Notes under the pieces: model-generated | The model's database searches: none | What the model saw: only the letters and a program-made list of their open reading frames with translations | What the model was told of the DNA's origin: nothing | Part shown: piece after piece, positions 35,906 through 46,958 of the stretch | Numbering within the stretch: the first letter of the stretch is position 1 | Layout of the letters: each line of letters starts with the position of its first letter | Program-made: the position numbers and the translations under genes | Assembly: GCA_950022295.1 (NCBI GenBank) | Contig: OX465599.1 | Location: forward strand, 287,019,501 to 287,083,500 | From: Bromus sterilis | Lineage: Eukaryota > Streptophyta > Magnoliopsida > Poales > Poaceae | Direction: 5' to 3' | DNA length: 64,000 nt

Positions 35906-36563
35906 GGCACTCGGGGGCTCGCCACAGCAGCCACCCCCCGAGGCGTTCTTCGCTCACGCGACTTAAAAATTGGAATTCGGGGCTCGCCGCAACAGCCACC
36001 TCCAAGGCGTTTTTCGCTCACGCGACTTAAAAATTGGCACTCGGGGGCTCGTCGCAGCAGCCACCCCCCGAGGCGTTCTTCGCTCACGCGACTTAAAAAT
36101 TGGCACTCGGGGGCTCGCCGCAGCAGCCACCCCCCGAGGCGTTCTTCGCTCACGTGACTTAAAAATTGGCACTCGGGGGCTCGCCGCAGCAGCCACCCCC
36201 CGAGGCATTCTTCGCTCACGAGACTTAAAAATTGGCACTCGGGGGCTCGCCGCAGCAGCCACCCCCCGAGACGTTCTTCGCTCACGCGACTTAAAAATTG
36301 GCACTCGGGGGCTCGCCGCAGCATCCACCCCCCGAGGCGTTCTTCACTTACGCGACTCTAAAAATTGGCACTCGGGGGCTCGCCGTAGCAGCCACCCCCG
36401 AAGCGTTCTTCGCTTACGCGACTCTAAAAATTGGCACTCGGGGGCTCGCCGTAGCAGCCACCCCCGAAGCGTTCTTCGCTTACGCGACTCTAAAAATTGG
36501 CACTCGGGGGCTCGCCGCAGCAGCCACCCCCCGAGGGATTCTTCTCTTACGCGACTCTAAAAA
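35906..36563 (+). repeat. Ten tandem copies of a ~66-bp hairpin unit
   Basis: Units begin GGCACTCGGGGGCTCGCC and end with CGACTTAAAAATT or CGACTCTAAAAATT. Most units contain CTCGGGGG and CCCCCGAG about 17 bases apart, giving a perfect 8-bp stem. Boundaries fall near 35971, 36035, 36101, 36167, 36233, 36299, 36366, 36432 and 36498. Open frames across it on both strands are repeat artefacts. Confidence 0.95.
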
Positions 36564-37667
36564 CAACACGCGGGGACTCCTCGCCCAAAAACTTAGCAGC
36601 CGACAAGACTAACCTGTACCACACAGGATCGATTTACAATGAACAAAGCAAAGCAAAAAGGGAACAACAACACACGTTGTCCAGCAAAGGAACCAGCGCC
36701 AAGCAGGAACTAATCTCCAGGCTCTGATTTTACTTTACACAGAGCACCCTACCGACAGTCGTTATCCTCGACCACCCACTTCACAACTTGACTTGCAGGC
36801 TTTTCTGCCACGGCGTAATGGTCGTCCATCGGCTGAGCTCGACCACCAGGAGGACCTAGAGCAGCCAGCATAATGTCCACCCCGGGCAATGACTATGGAC
36901 AAAGGAAAAAGCACAACGAGCCCCTGCATATATTTTATGATTAACTACACGCCGAAGATCCGCAGGCTGAGAGAATACCCGACAAAGCTTTTCAAGAGAA
37001 GACGGGACATGATCCAAAGGATAAAACTGCAAAGATCCTACCAAAAACTCCGCAACAGTACTCAAGAGCCCGCGGTACCCTCTCAACCCGCATCCGCAGA
37101 ATGGCAAACATCCGAGTACGCGCCCTATCCATCCAGAAAGGATTGTTCGCCTGCACAACCGGGTCCTCCAGCCGCAACAACTCCGATTGCACAGCTTCCT
37201 CTTCCTCACGAGAACGCCCAGCAAGCACTTCGTAATGAAGAACAAAAGATCAGCCGCAAGCGTAAGGAAAAGAACTCGCGCAGTCGAGCGGTCGAAGAGA
37301 GACAAACTCACCCTTCAGAAGATCAGACAACTTTATCATCCAAGTCGCCAAGCTATCCAAGATGGCTTCAGCATGTTCACGTTTTGAGCGATGGACCGCA
37401 ACAACACCTTTCAGGCGAACAATCTCACGCTCGATCTCTTTCAGCCTCAAGCAAACAGACTCATAAGTACCCTCGCGAGCATCCTCCTTCAGCAAGTTCC
37501 AAGCCTGAGAAACGCCAGGGATGGCCTACCGCAAAGAGAAACAAGTCAAAAAAAACGAGACAACAAGAAGCACAAAAATCAAAGCATGTCCATGAATTAA
37601 AAAAAGATTCACCGTCCCGCAGGAGGCACATTACAACTGAAGTTTTCAAAACAAAAACAGGTTCACC
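36564..37667 (+). other. Tat-G region between tandem array and antisense gene
   Basis: Frames such as 36889-37740 are open but low-complexity and basic, and I recognise no domain. It may include the 3' untranslated part of the antisense gene. Confidence 0.45.
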
Positions 37668-40483
37668 CTACTCCTCGGCTGAAGAATTGTTTGCAGCCTC
37701 CACGGCCAGCTGCAGCTGGCGGGCCAGCCGAGTGGCTTGAGCACTCTGCTCGTCCGTATAATTAGGCAAACTATCCACCATGGAATCCTCAATGAGGACA
37801 CCATGGCCCAGAAGAACAACAATAGACTTGGCAAGCCCACACACCACGTTCTCGCGAACCAAGCCCTCCAGCTTATCACCATCCGGACCGAAGGCAGCAA
37901 CCAAAGAATCGAGACCCTCAGGATGCTTCTGCTCATCTGGGAACATATGCTCATGAAGAAGCTTCAGGAGAGTTGAAGCCCGAGCACAGACACCCCCAAC
38001 AGCTACAGCAGCGCCCGAGACAGCATCTACAGAGCCACGGAGAGCGCCCGACCCTGCAGCAGCTACCTCCACCGCCCCAATACCCACAGAACCTGGAAGA
38101 AGGAAAAAGACTAAATATCTAGCAAGTTCAGAGACAAACAAACCCCAATAAATGAAAGACAGGACGAGTCCACAAACCAGTCAAAGAGCCCGCCAAGTCC
38201 TGCAGGCGCCCGCACTCAGCCTTCTCGACCTGGAGAAACTTCTCCTCCACCTGCCGCAACCTTTCGAGCTCACTACGCTGCGCCTGCAGCTCCTTTTCTT
38301 TGGACTCCAGAGCAGCCCGAAGCTCAACAAGCTCCTTTTTTGCAGCCTCTGCCCGCTTGTCAGCACCTTTCTTGCGGCCTATGGAACGGACACCAATCAG
38401 ACAAAATCAACTAGCAAAAGAAAAAAAACCAAGAATATGGATCTCATGTCTCATAGTAGTCAAGCTCCCCTGGACCGAGTCATGAGCACGTCGCCACCGA
38501 TCAGTTTCAGTCAGCACACGTTCGCACATCCGGAACAAAAGATGAATTCAAGTAAATGCACCAGTCAAAGCATAGGAAAGAAGAAAATGAAACTCAAGAC
38601 TACAACCAATCACAAATGATTGCTTGCAGCCTTGGGGGCTACTCCCATTGGGAGCACTGCCGTGCTCCCAGTATGCATAAAGATCGACAAAAGGAAGCCC
38701 AAACAAAAGACTACAACCAATCACAAGTGACTGCTTGCAGCCTCGGGGGCTACTATAGCAAAGCTCAGAAGGACAAAGAAATCACATACCTGCTCCGCCA
38801 TGCGATCAAAGAACTTCGCATTATCTTCAGTAGAGAGATCTCGCCTCTCCAAGAAGTGCTCCTCAGGGATCACTGGTTTAACATCCGGAGGTAAGTCCCC
38901 TTTAGGAGCCGCAACAGACCCCCCCAGACGAAGCAGTCGCAGAAGTTCCCTCCGTTCCTAAAGTAACAGGGGTCGTCCCCGCACCTGAAGCCACAGGAGT
39001 AGCAGAACCAACCAGCCGATCAGGCACCGCACCAGAATCAGTCGAAGGAGCACCAATAGCAACGACACTCGCAGAAGAAGAAGCCGGAGCAGGAGCAGCC
39101 CTACAAACAACATATCTTCAGAAACACAGGTCAAGACAATGAAACATCAGAATGACAAAGTGGAAAGTTTTATTAACCCAGCAGGCGCAGCACTCGGACG
39201 AAGCAATATCCCGAATTTGCGTTTTTTTGGGGCAGCCGAAGGAGGGCACGGCACGACAGGCTTGACGACCGCTGGTAAGTCATCACCGTCATCCACTGCA
39301 TCACGAAACCCGCGCTCAAAGGGCGAGTGCGTTTGACACGCAGAGGATTCGATTCCTCAGAGTCCTCCGCAACTGACGGCCGACCACCCGCCGAGTCGGC
39401 AGCATCAGCAACCGAAGCACCCTCATCACTCGCAGGCACAGGATCAGATCCAGCCTCACCAGGTTCATCAAGTATATCCGCATCCTCAGGCTGCGGCGGA
39501 TTGTTCAACAAGGGAATGTGATCCTACAGACCAAAGCAACATCAGCAATCAGCAAAAATGAGTCAAAATTACAAATAAAAATTCAAGACAAGTACCTAAG
39601 GAAGAGGCAAATCATTAGAGTAAGGACGGACGAGGCTCTCTTCCCCAATACTCGTACACTTTGTGACTTGCTGAACCCGGGTCAAAAGGTCACCATCAGA
39701 GAACTCCTCGGGCGAACACCTGATCGAGTCATCAGACCCACTGTATTGCCACATGAGACGCAACCGATGCTGAAGCGGCTGCACGCGTCTCTTGACAAAC
39801 ACGGAGATAAGCTGGCTGCCAGTCAATTCATCCTTCAAAGCAGTAATCTTTTGCACCAATGGTTCCACAAGAGACACCTCGCGAGCAGACAAAGGATGTG
39901 CCCATGAAGACCGCTTAACCGCCCGCGCAGTGGGATCAAAAGGGGCAAGACCAAACCGTTGACCTTCAACGCATTGATCCTTCAGATAAAACCAACTCCT
40001 CCGCCATGAAAAAATGGAGTCCAGCTTCTCCAGATCAAAATAGGCAGCCTTCTCCTTAATGGAAATACCCACACCCCCAATGGCATATTCAGAGTTCGTC
40101 CTCTTCACATTGAAAAGGCGTTTCCAGAGGCCCCAATGGGGATAGATCCCCAAAAAACCCTCGCAGAGGGTGATGAAACAGGCAATATGCAGAATACCAT
40201 TGGGAGTCAAATCATGCAGTTGCAATTGATAGGCGCAAAGCAACCCCCGGAGAAAAGGATGAATGGGAAGCGCAAAACCACGAGGGAAGAAGCTCTGAAA
40301 GCATACCCACTCATGCGGACGGGGCGCAGGAACCTCCTCATCCCCAGGAATCCGGGCGGCACCATGCGCCACCACGCCGTCCGCCACCAACTCATCTAGT
40401 TCTGCAGTGCCAAAAGCAGACCGCTCCCATCTTCCAGTCATCCTCCCCGACTCCTGTGCTGCATTGCGAGGACGCTTGGACAT
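37668..40483 (-). pseudogene. Antisense extra gene of Tat-G (Transposase_28-like aORF), at least five exons, frameshifted
   Basis: Exon 1 (40483 to about 39599) encodes about 295 residues from an ATG at 40483, with a block rich in aromatic and Leu residues (FFPRGFALPIHPF, then HIACFITLCEGFLG) typical of the plant domain called putative gypsy-type transposon. Exon 2 begins at 39523 after a CTGTAG acceptor and is acidic, then basic; a frameshift lies near 39323. Exon 3 runs from 39100 (acceptor TTTGTAG) to 38791 (donor GTATGTG) with a shift in a seven-base C-run (38919-38925). Exon 4 (38378-38178) is a Leu/Glu/Lys coiled coil. Exon 5 (38092-37668) starts after TTCCAG and ends at a stop. Antisense genes of this kind are known in Tat elements; function unknown. 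The two frameshifts make this copy defective. Confidence 0.75.
38596..38754. repeat. Two direct ~47-bp repeats ending GGGGGCTACT
   Basis: Copies at 38596-38642 and 38708-38754 share ACTACAACCAATCACAA and GCTTGCAGCC. They fall in the third intron of the antisense gene, and their CTCGGGGGCT core also occurs in the 66-bp array. Confidence 0.7.
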
Positions 40484-41504
40484 GGATCTTAACAAGCAAA
40501 CCGCACGAAAAGACAGGCAGGAGACAAAGAATGAAGAAGGAAGAAGAAAGAGAGGTAGGAGAAGGCAATGGTTGGGTGAAAACCTAAACAAGCCAGACCC
40601 CCCCCCGGTATTTAACCAACAGTCGGAGAAAGCAAATCATCACCGCTCGTCTTAGAATCCAGCAGAAGTGGCGCGATCCCACGATAGCCGAGAAACATGG
40701 AAAACTCAACCGGCGCACTAACCATACCGCCCACTGCGCGCGAAAAACGAGGTCTATCATCGCGCACCGCGAAATTTTCGGGCATCAGGCGTCAAGTCAC
40801 TTCATTTTCACATGACACGGCGACCCAACCTGTCAGGCGGGCCAGCAAACGTCACATCTCAGCAACGCGTCTCCAGCACGCACCTTCGGTCAGCATCTTG
40901 CTCCTCACAAGCTTTTTCATAATTAATCCAAAAAGTCTTTTACTCCCATTGGGAGTACCTTATTTCGAGCTCGGGTGCTCCCTCACCCAGAAGGCAAAGA
41001 CGTGCTCGAGTGATCACTCGCACCAGAAAAAATAACGTACTTTCAGAGTTCGGGTGCTCCCTCACCCTGAAGACAGTAAAGCATTCGAGTGACCACTCGC
41101 AAAAGACTCAACAAGTATTCGACAGTATGATTTACTCGTGCACTCGACGACTTTCCGAGTGGGTGCTATCTTATTTTCCTCGCCTGTGTTCATTATAAAC
41201 TCCGTGAGTGACTGCTAAATAGCTCACTTGATTGTTTATTCCAAGTGGGTGCATCACTAAAAAGGCTCCGTGCCTCTACAAAAAAACAATTATGCCTGGG
41301 CTACGACACACTGTACCCAGATGCCACGCAAGCTTAGCGTGTAGGTAAGACCCCGCTGCGCAGAAAGGCTAGGCCGGGACTTGACGCAGAGCGATTTCAC
41401 TCCCGACCTTTTCCATGCGCTCGCATGATAGAAAGAGCCGAGCGGACGCGCTCATGCTATTTGCTTAGACTGGCAGCAATCGATCCTATAAGACCTGCAG
41501 CGGC
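40484..41504 (+). other. Tat-G 3' region before Gyp-D
   Basis: No gene. On the minus strand a TTAAATA box near 40608 could serve as a promoter for the antisense gene. Two copies of a ~56-bp repeat (CGGGTGCTCCCTCACCC...CACTCGC) lie at 40968-41023 and 41045-41100. The region continues at 48608-48883 after Gyp-D. Confidence 0.55.
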
Positions 41505-41509
41505 ATGAC
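41505..41509. repeat. Target-site duplication of Gyp-D (ATGAC), partner at 48603-48607
   Basis: ATGAC flanks the element on both sides exactly. Confidence 0.95.
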
Positions 41510-43152
41510 TGATACGTCCAAAACGTATCTATAATTTCTGCTTACTCCATGCCTCTTTCGCGTGATATTGCTATGATATTGATGAACTTCCATACACTTT
41601 TGATCATATTTGGACTAACCTATTAACTCAGTGCACCCCAGTGCCAGTTCCTGTTTTCTGTTGTTTTTCTATTCCAGGTTTCCCCCTTATTAAAAGTACC
41701 AGAAAAATTCCGGGAAAAATATAGGAAAACTCAGCGTACCGGAAGCTTCGCGAAGAGCCCAGGAGGGGCCAGAGGGGAGCCAGGGGGGCCCAGGCGGCCA
41801 GAGGGCGCGGCCAGGCCCCTGGCCCACCTCTGGCTGCCCCCTTTCGCCTATTTATTCCCCGTGACGAGAAACCCTCGGGGACGGAACCCTTTTTCGTGAT
41901 CTCCCCTCTGTTCCGCCGCCGTCGCTCTTCCAAGATCGGGAGCACCAGAAGACCTCTTCCCGGCATCCTGCTGGAGGGAGGAATCACCTCCGGGAGCTTC
42001 TCCACTACCATGGATGCTTCCCGGATTAACCGTGAGTAGTCCACCTTGGACGATGGGTCCATGATCAGTAGCTATGTGATGTTCTCCTCCCCTCTTTGTT
42101 CTTCATGGATTAGACCTCGTGAGCTGCCCTACATGATCGAGGCACATATGTAATCTTTATGCTGTTGTTATGCTGAGTTTGCTGGGATCCGATGGATTAT
42201 GAGATTATGTTCAGATTCTGATTGAGTTATATATTTGATTTTCTTCTTTCATATTTATGTTCTTGAGTAACTCTTTCATGTTCTCCGTTGCTGTTTATTG
42301 CTTTGGCCAAGTAGTAGGTAGTGACTCCAAGAGGGAGCGTTATGCATGATTGTGGGTTCATGCCCCCCGATGACTAGCTTGAGTGACAGATACATGAGTC
42401 TAGGGGATGTGCTGTTGCCACAAGGGGGAAAACAATGGTGCTTGTACTTGCGGGTGCAAGGATTGTTTAATTTACGCAAAGTTCTTTAATGCAGTTGTCC
42501 GTTGCTTTGAGTTTACACTTTGGGTGGGATTCGCAACTTAATACCAGCGAGATGTTCTGTATAGATATCTCAAGGTGGATGATTAGTGGGTAGATGCAGA
42601 TGGATTTTGGTCTACTTGTATTGGCGTACCGCCCGTGCTTTTGAGCCTCTTCCTTTCTGTTTTGCATAATTAGCATTGGTTTGCGCACATAATCCTGTCA
42701 ATTGCCCAGCTGTAATTTGTTTACCTCGCATGGCTATTTTATCGTCTTTTGGGAGAGAGACATCACTAGTGAACATCATGAGATCCCGGTCCATACTTCC
42801 ACCACTGTTTACGCTATCAATTTACCTTCAGTATTTACTTTACAGTAGCTATCACTATCTATCATTATTATCCCGTGCGTTTTATCCTTCGTAAACAACA
42901 AGGCCGGAGGAATTGACAACTTCTCTGTACTCGTTGGGAAGCGAAGCTATCTCTGTGTGTGCAGGTCCAGGTGAAGTTAGCAACCTCGGTTGTGAACGGC
43001 GCCATTGTTCACTTCACCACCTACTTGTATCTGTTGGAGTCCTCCTGGACGATACTCAACCTTAGCATTTTTCTAAGGGAAATTTGCCGCTATCTACATC
43101 TGACCTTCCACTTGGGGTAACCAACGGGGGCGAGAAGTTATCTCGTGTATCA
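41510..43152 (+). repeat. Gyp-D 5' LTR
   Basis: 1643 bp. It contains a GGCGCGGCC half-site near 41794 whose partner arm has decayed, and a TATTTATTCCCC box near 41850. Confidence 0.94.
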
Positions 43153-43162
43153 AGCACATTTC

Positions 43163-43180
43163 TGGTGCCGTTGTCGGGGA
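43163..43180 (+). other. Gyp-D primer-binding site, tRNA-Asp, two mismatches
   Basis: TGGTGCCGTTGTCGGGGA differs from the perfect site by two C-to-T changes. Confidence 0.85.
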
Positions 43181-43315
43181 CTCCACTCTTCAATATAGGG
43201 GAGTTTCACACTATCTTTTATCTTTTCTTTTTAGTCTTGTTAGTTTACCTTTCAGTTTTTGCTTTAGTGTCTTGTATCAAAAATAAAAAAAATTGATATC
43301 TTGCTTGCTACTGCT

Positions 43316-43801
43316 ATGGGTTCCTCTGAGAACACCAAGTTGTGTGACTTCACTAGTCACAACAACAGTGAATTTATCTGCACTCCTGTTGCTACACCTT
43401 CTCCTTCAGCACCTTCTTATGAGATTAAACCTGCTTTGCTGAAGCTTGTTATGAAAGATCGATTCTCTGGTGCTAGAGATGATGCTGCTTTGCATTTAAA
43501 TAATTTTATTGAGCTTTGTGATATGAAAAAGTACAAAGAAGTAGATGATGTTCTTATCATTGTCAATGACAACTATGTTCCCGTTGATTTTACTATTATG
43601 GACATTGAATGTGAACCTTCTTGTCCAATTATTTTGGGTCTTCCTTTTCTTCGCACCGTGGGTGCTGTTATTGATATGAAAGAAGGGATTATAAAATTCC
43701 AATTCCCTCTCAAGAAAGGGATGGAACACTTCCCTAGAAAAAACATTAAGTTTCCTTTTGAGTCTGTCACACGGGCTAGTTATTTTCTTGAAAATACTTG
43801 A
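43316..43801 (+). CDS. Gyp-D gag-N/protease-C fusion ORF (161 aa)
   Basis: The first ~65 residues match the start of a plant Gag, ending in a HLNNFIELCDM motif. The sequence then jumps directly into the second half of a retropepsin-like domain with ILGLPFLRTVGA and a basic C-terminus. The catalytic aspartate half is missing, so it cannot be an active protease. Most of gag, half of protease and all of pol were lost by one deletion that happens to keep the frame. The ORF is intact. A product, if made, might bind partner Gag through its N-terminus; this is speculation. Confidence 0.7.
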   Translation: MGSSENTKLCDFTSHNNSEFICTPVATPSPSAPSYEIKPALLKLVMKDRFSGARDDAALHLNNFIELCDMKKYKEVDDVLIIVNDNYVPVDFTIMDIECEPSCPIILGLPFLRTVGAVIDMKEGIIKFQFPLKKGMEHFPRKNIKFPFESVTRASYFLENT

Positions 43802-43820
43802 TCTATTTGCATTAAGCCTA

Positions 43821-43859
43821 GCTAATGGGTTTAAAGAAGCGCTTTCGGGAGGCAGCACG
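43821..43859 (+). promoter_or_regulatory. Conserved post-ORF motif AAGAAGCGCTTTCGGGAGGC
   Basis: It follows the ORF stop and recurs after the unrelated ORFs of Gyp-E (54376-54424, minus) and Gyp-F (61817-61859). It contains the palindrome AAGCGCTT. Role unknown. Confidence 0.5.
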
Positions 43860-43872
43860 CAACGAATTTAGG

Positions 43873-44062
43873 TGTGACATCTCCAAAGTTAAGCGTGCCT
43901 TGCTTGGAGCGATTTGAGGATGGGTGACCGACCGGGAAGTTGTTCCCGGGTGCGCACGAGTGAGGACAAAGTGCGCAGGAAAGACTAGTGTTGGTCTGTG
44001 GGGACAGTCTAGATCCCGCCAGGCGTACGCGGGGAACCGGTGGGTGTGGCCGGGGCGTTACA
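43873..44062 (+). mobile_element. Cassandra-like TRIM solo LTR carrying 5S rRNA promoter sequence
   Basis: 190 bp, starts TGTGACATC and ends GCGTTACA, flanked by TTAGG on both sides (43868-43872, 44063-44067). The related Gyp-F sequence at 61865-61875 shows the empty site. It contains 5S-like AAGTTAAGCGTGCC and GATGGGTGACC blocks, the internal Pol III control regions. Cassandra elements are known for 5S sequences in their LTRs. No internal region or second LTR is present, so this is a solo LTR. Confidence 0.9.
43881..43945 (+). ncRNA. 5S rRNA-derived segment within the Cassandra LTR
   Basis: It resembles the middle of plant 5S rRNA, from the A-box (AAGTTAAGCGTGC) to the C-box (GATGGGTGACCGACCGGGAAGT). 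The stretch between them has diverged. It is not a functional ribosomal gene, but could retain Pol III promoter activity. Confidence 0.75.
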
Positions 44063-44577
44063 TTAGGTTTTCCTTTTTGTTTTTATTCTCTTTTCAGTGG
44101 TCTTGATGATTGTTACTACTGTAGCAACATCATTGTATCTTTACTTTTCAAGCTTTGTGCCTTTTATAGCCTCATACGACAAGGGAAGTGAAAGTTGTGA
44201 CATGCTGTCCAGAAAACACATTCTGTCCTCGTGACTAGAAAAATCAGAGAAAAATCCCAGTTCCACTTTTTGAGATGAACTTTTTATACAGCGTGCTATA
44301 TACAATTATGAAACTTTCGTATGTTCTGAGTTTTTTTATTTGAGTTGCAGAAGTACCCCTAAAAAATTCGTTTTTACCTGCTGGTTTGTTTTTCACAGAT
44401 TCTGTCATTTTTGCCTTTTCTTCGTTTTGCAAACCTTAAGCTTGCTTTTTCTTTGCAAAAACTTGTTGGAAATCTTGAGAAACAGTAGCTCTTCAAAGTT
44501 ATCTTTATTTCCAGTAGAGAAAAAAATATTTTATTATGGGTACTAACCTCGCTAATCAGATTATGATGAGTTATGTA

Positions 44578-44820
44578 TGAAGGGAGTTTTCAAGTGTGCG
44601 AGGGAAGATGATGAAAGAAGATTAAGAAGTGTCAAGCGTTCAAGCTTGGGGATGCCCCCATGCATCCCCAAGAAATATTAAAGGAAACTCAAGCGTCTAA
44701 GCTTGGGGATTCCCCCGTGCATCCCCTTCTCCATCAACAATTATCAGTTCGTCTCTCGTTTCACTATATTTTTATCGCTTCATGCGTTATATGCTATTCT
44801 TGGAGCGTCTCGCTCTTAGG
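44578..44820 (+). pseudogene. Gyp-D copy of the small ~80-aa ORF, one stop
   Basis: It aligns with the intact small ORFs of Gyp-E (53627-53869) and Gyp-F (62378-62620). A TAA after a KKY motif near 44680 breaks it. It overlaps the twin hairpins, so conservation may be at RNA level. Confidence 0.4.
44648..44726 (+). repeat. Twin hairpins with polypurine-like arms (Gyp-D)
   Basis: GGGGATGC (44648-44655) and GCATCCCC (44662-44669) form a perfect 8-bp stem with a 6-base loop. A second, one-mismatch copy is at 44705-44726. Each is preceded by AAGCTT, so AAGCTTGGGGAT equals the element's own polypurine tract at 46945. Confidence 0.7.
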
Positions 44821-44829
44821 TTTCGTTTT

Positions 44830-46940
44830 TAGTTTTATTTAGCTTTGCTTGCTGTTCAGAACAAGTTAGAGCCCAGATTTCTTTGTGTGGGAAAGAAACA
44901 CGCTCCACTTCCAAAATTTAGAACACAACATAGGAATTTTCATGCTTATCTTTGCTGTGTTTGTTCTTTATTTTTCCGTAGCTGCTGTCATGCTTTGCTC
45001 TTAGCTTTCATGCTTATCTTTTTTTAGAGCTTTTGTTTAGTTTGTTGCTGAAACTCTCTTGAGTTTTCATGTTTATCTTGTTTATAGAGTTTGCCTGTTG
45101 CACTGAGTTTTGTGTCCTGACTTGAAGTAGGTAATTGAGGTTGTTATTCTTTTTGTAGTAGTAACTTGCAAAAGTTTTGAGGTGTTGACTTGAGTAATGT
45201 TTGGACTTTTGGTGTCAAGAGCTTTAGCCTCTTAGTGATAGATGTTGTATTTTGGGCAATCCGTGTTTATTTTCAAAAACCTACAAATTAGTTGAGAACT
45301 TTAGCTACTAGGTAGATCACTACTCTTCTGAGGGGTCGAATATTAGAGCTCACTCACGTACGATGAGTCGAGGATGCGCAAGGATAACCAAACCCCCATA
45401 CACTCCTCCTCGGGGAACTTGTCTCTTTGTGAACCTCCTTATTAGATTGAGAGTTACCGATAATAAGTGCATGAGTTCTTCGGACTAATGTGAGTATTCG
45501 AAAGTTGACACTTCCACCTTCCCATATTTTGCTAGCCTTCCCTGTGTCGTGCATTGCTTTCTTCTCACTCCGAGAGTTAGCGTCCACCTTCGCCGGTACA
45601 TACAAACCCTTGGCATGATACGCTCTGTCATCATAAGCCTCCTTATATCCTTCCTCAAAACAGTCATCATACCTACCGATCAAGGCATTTCCATAGCCTT
45701 TCCGAGATACATTGCCATGCAACATCCACCTTCTCATGACTTGATCTTCATGTCATACATGCTACTTACTTGATCGATGAGCCGCATGCTAGTTGGTCCT
45801 TGCCCTAATCATTGCTACATGACGCGCTAGTATCATTGCATATCCTGCTACACTGGCAGAGGCATACATTTGCATACATCATGATAGTTACATTTTCTTT
45901 ATGATTTGAGTACTTTGTAAAGTGCGAAAGATCTTCTATACTTTTTGTAATATATAGAGTGTTGCCCCTAAAGTGAGGAAAAGATCCCAAAGTGGACAAA
46001 TTAAAAGATCCCAAATAGGACAAATTAAAAGATCCCAAAGAGGACAAATGAGAGTTAAATAGAAAGAGCCCACCAAAAAATACAAAAAAATAGAAAAAAA
46101 AAGAAAAAAAAAGAGAAAGAGAAAAAAATAAAAAGAGAGAAGGGGCACACTACTATTCTTTTTGAGAAGATCCACACTCGTGCTCCATCTTGTATCTTGT
46201 ACTCCATAGAGATTATCATTCATGCATATAACTATGTGGGGACCTTCACACTATAGAACTTGGCTTGTATATTCCAAAGATGAGCCTCCTCAAATGATCT
46301 CTAGGTCTTCTTGAGCAAGCAAGTTGGATGCACCCCCACTAGTTCCATTGGAGAGCTTTTAGCTCATATGTGCATCCGTTGCATGGCAATCCCTACTCCT
46401 CATATTATATCTATCATTTGGCTTTCTCTCGCCTATGATTGTCCTCATTCATGTGAGCCTTTCACACCATTTTGTCTTCCTCCTCCACCATATTCTCTCT
46501 CTGCCATCCTAAGTGTCAAGTTTCTTGCTTACGCTCATCCATTGCATGAGTGCTCAAAATGTCGAAAAGGAGTGGATCATTTTTACTTGTACCTGGCTAG
46601 TGGTCTGGGGATGAGTCAAGATAAGATTACAAAGAAGACCAAGTGTGACACCTTAGTAGATTGAGTTCTCAACAATAAAAATACCTTTTCTCGTATATCC
46701 CTATCCCCTTTCTTGCACGCAGACACCATTTGAAGACATTGGAGCCACGGACAGCGAGAGCTCTTGCACCTTTATGTTCTTATGTTGCTTATTTCAATGC
46801 TAGATATAGACTCTTGCCTGTTATGACTTGAATTGAATTACATGCCTTGATTGCTTTACTTAGAAAGTTCTTATATGGTTGTTAGCATGTCACCACAGAA
46901 ATTATGCTTGTTATCATTTACCTACTCGAGGACGAGCATG
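44830..46940 (+). other. Gyp-D 3' non-coding tail
   Basis: No supported gene. It aligns with the tails of Gyp-E and Gyp-F. A 24-bp unit (AAAAGATCCCAAAG...) is repeated three times at 45979-46050, followed by an A/G-rich run. Confidence 0.65.
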
Positions 46941-46944
46941 AATT

Positions 46945-46958
46945 AAGCTTGGGGATGT
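46945..46958 (+). other. Gyp-D polypurine tract
   Basis: AAGCTTGGGGATGT abuts the 3' LTR. Confidence 0.85.

Noticed and set aside
35737..36560. Long frames on both strands across the tandem array
   Set aside because: The 66-bp unit length is a multiple of three, so any open unit gives a long frame; this is a repeat artefact.
35906..36563. CRISPR-like or centromeric satellite array
   Set aside because: Units are contiguous without spacers and lie inside a retrotransposon; the unit length does not match the usual 150-180 bp centromeric repeats.
36889..37740. 283-codon plus-strand frame in Tat-G
   Set aside because: Low-complexity and basic, antisense to the tail of the better supported minus-strand gene, no known domain.
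43881..43945. Functional 5S rRNA gene
   Set aside because: Only the middle of 5S is recognisable, it is diverged between the control boxes, and it sits inside LTR ends with a target duplication.
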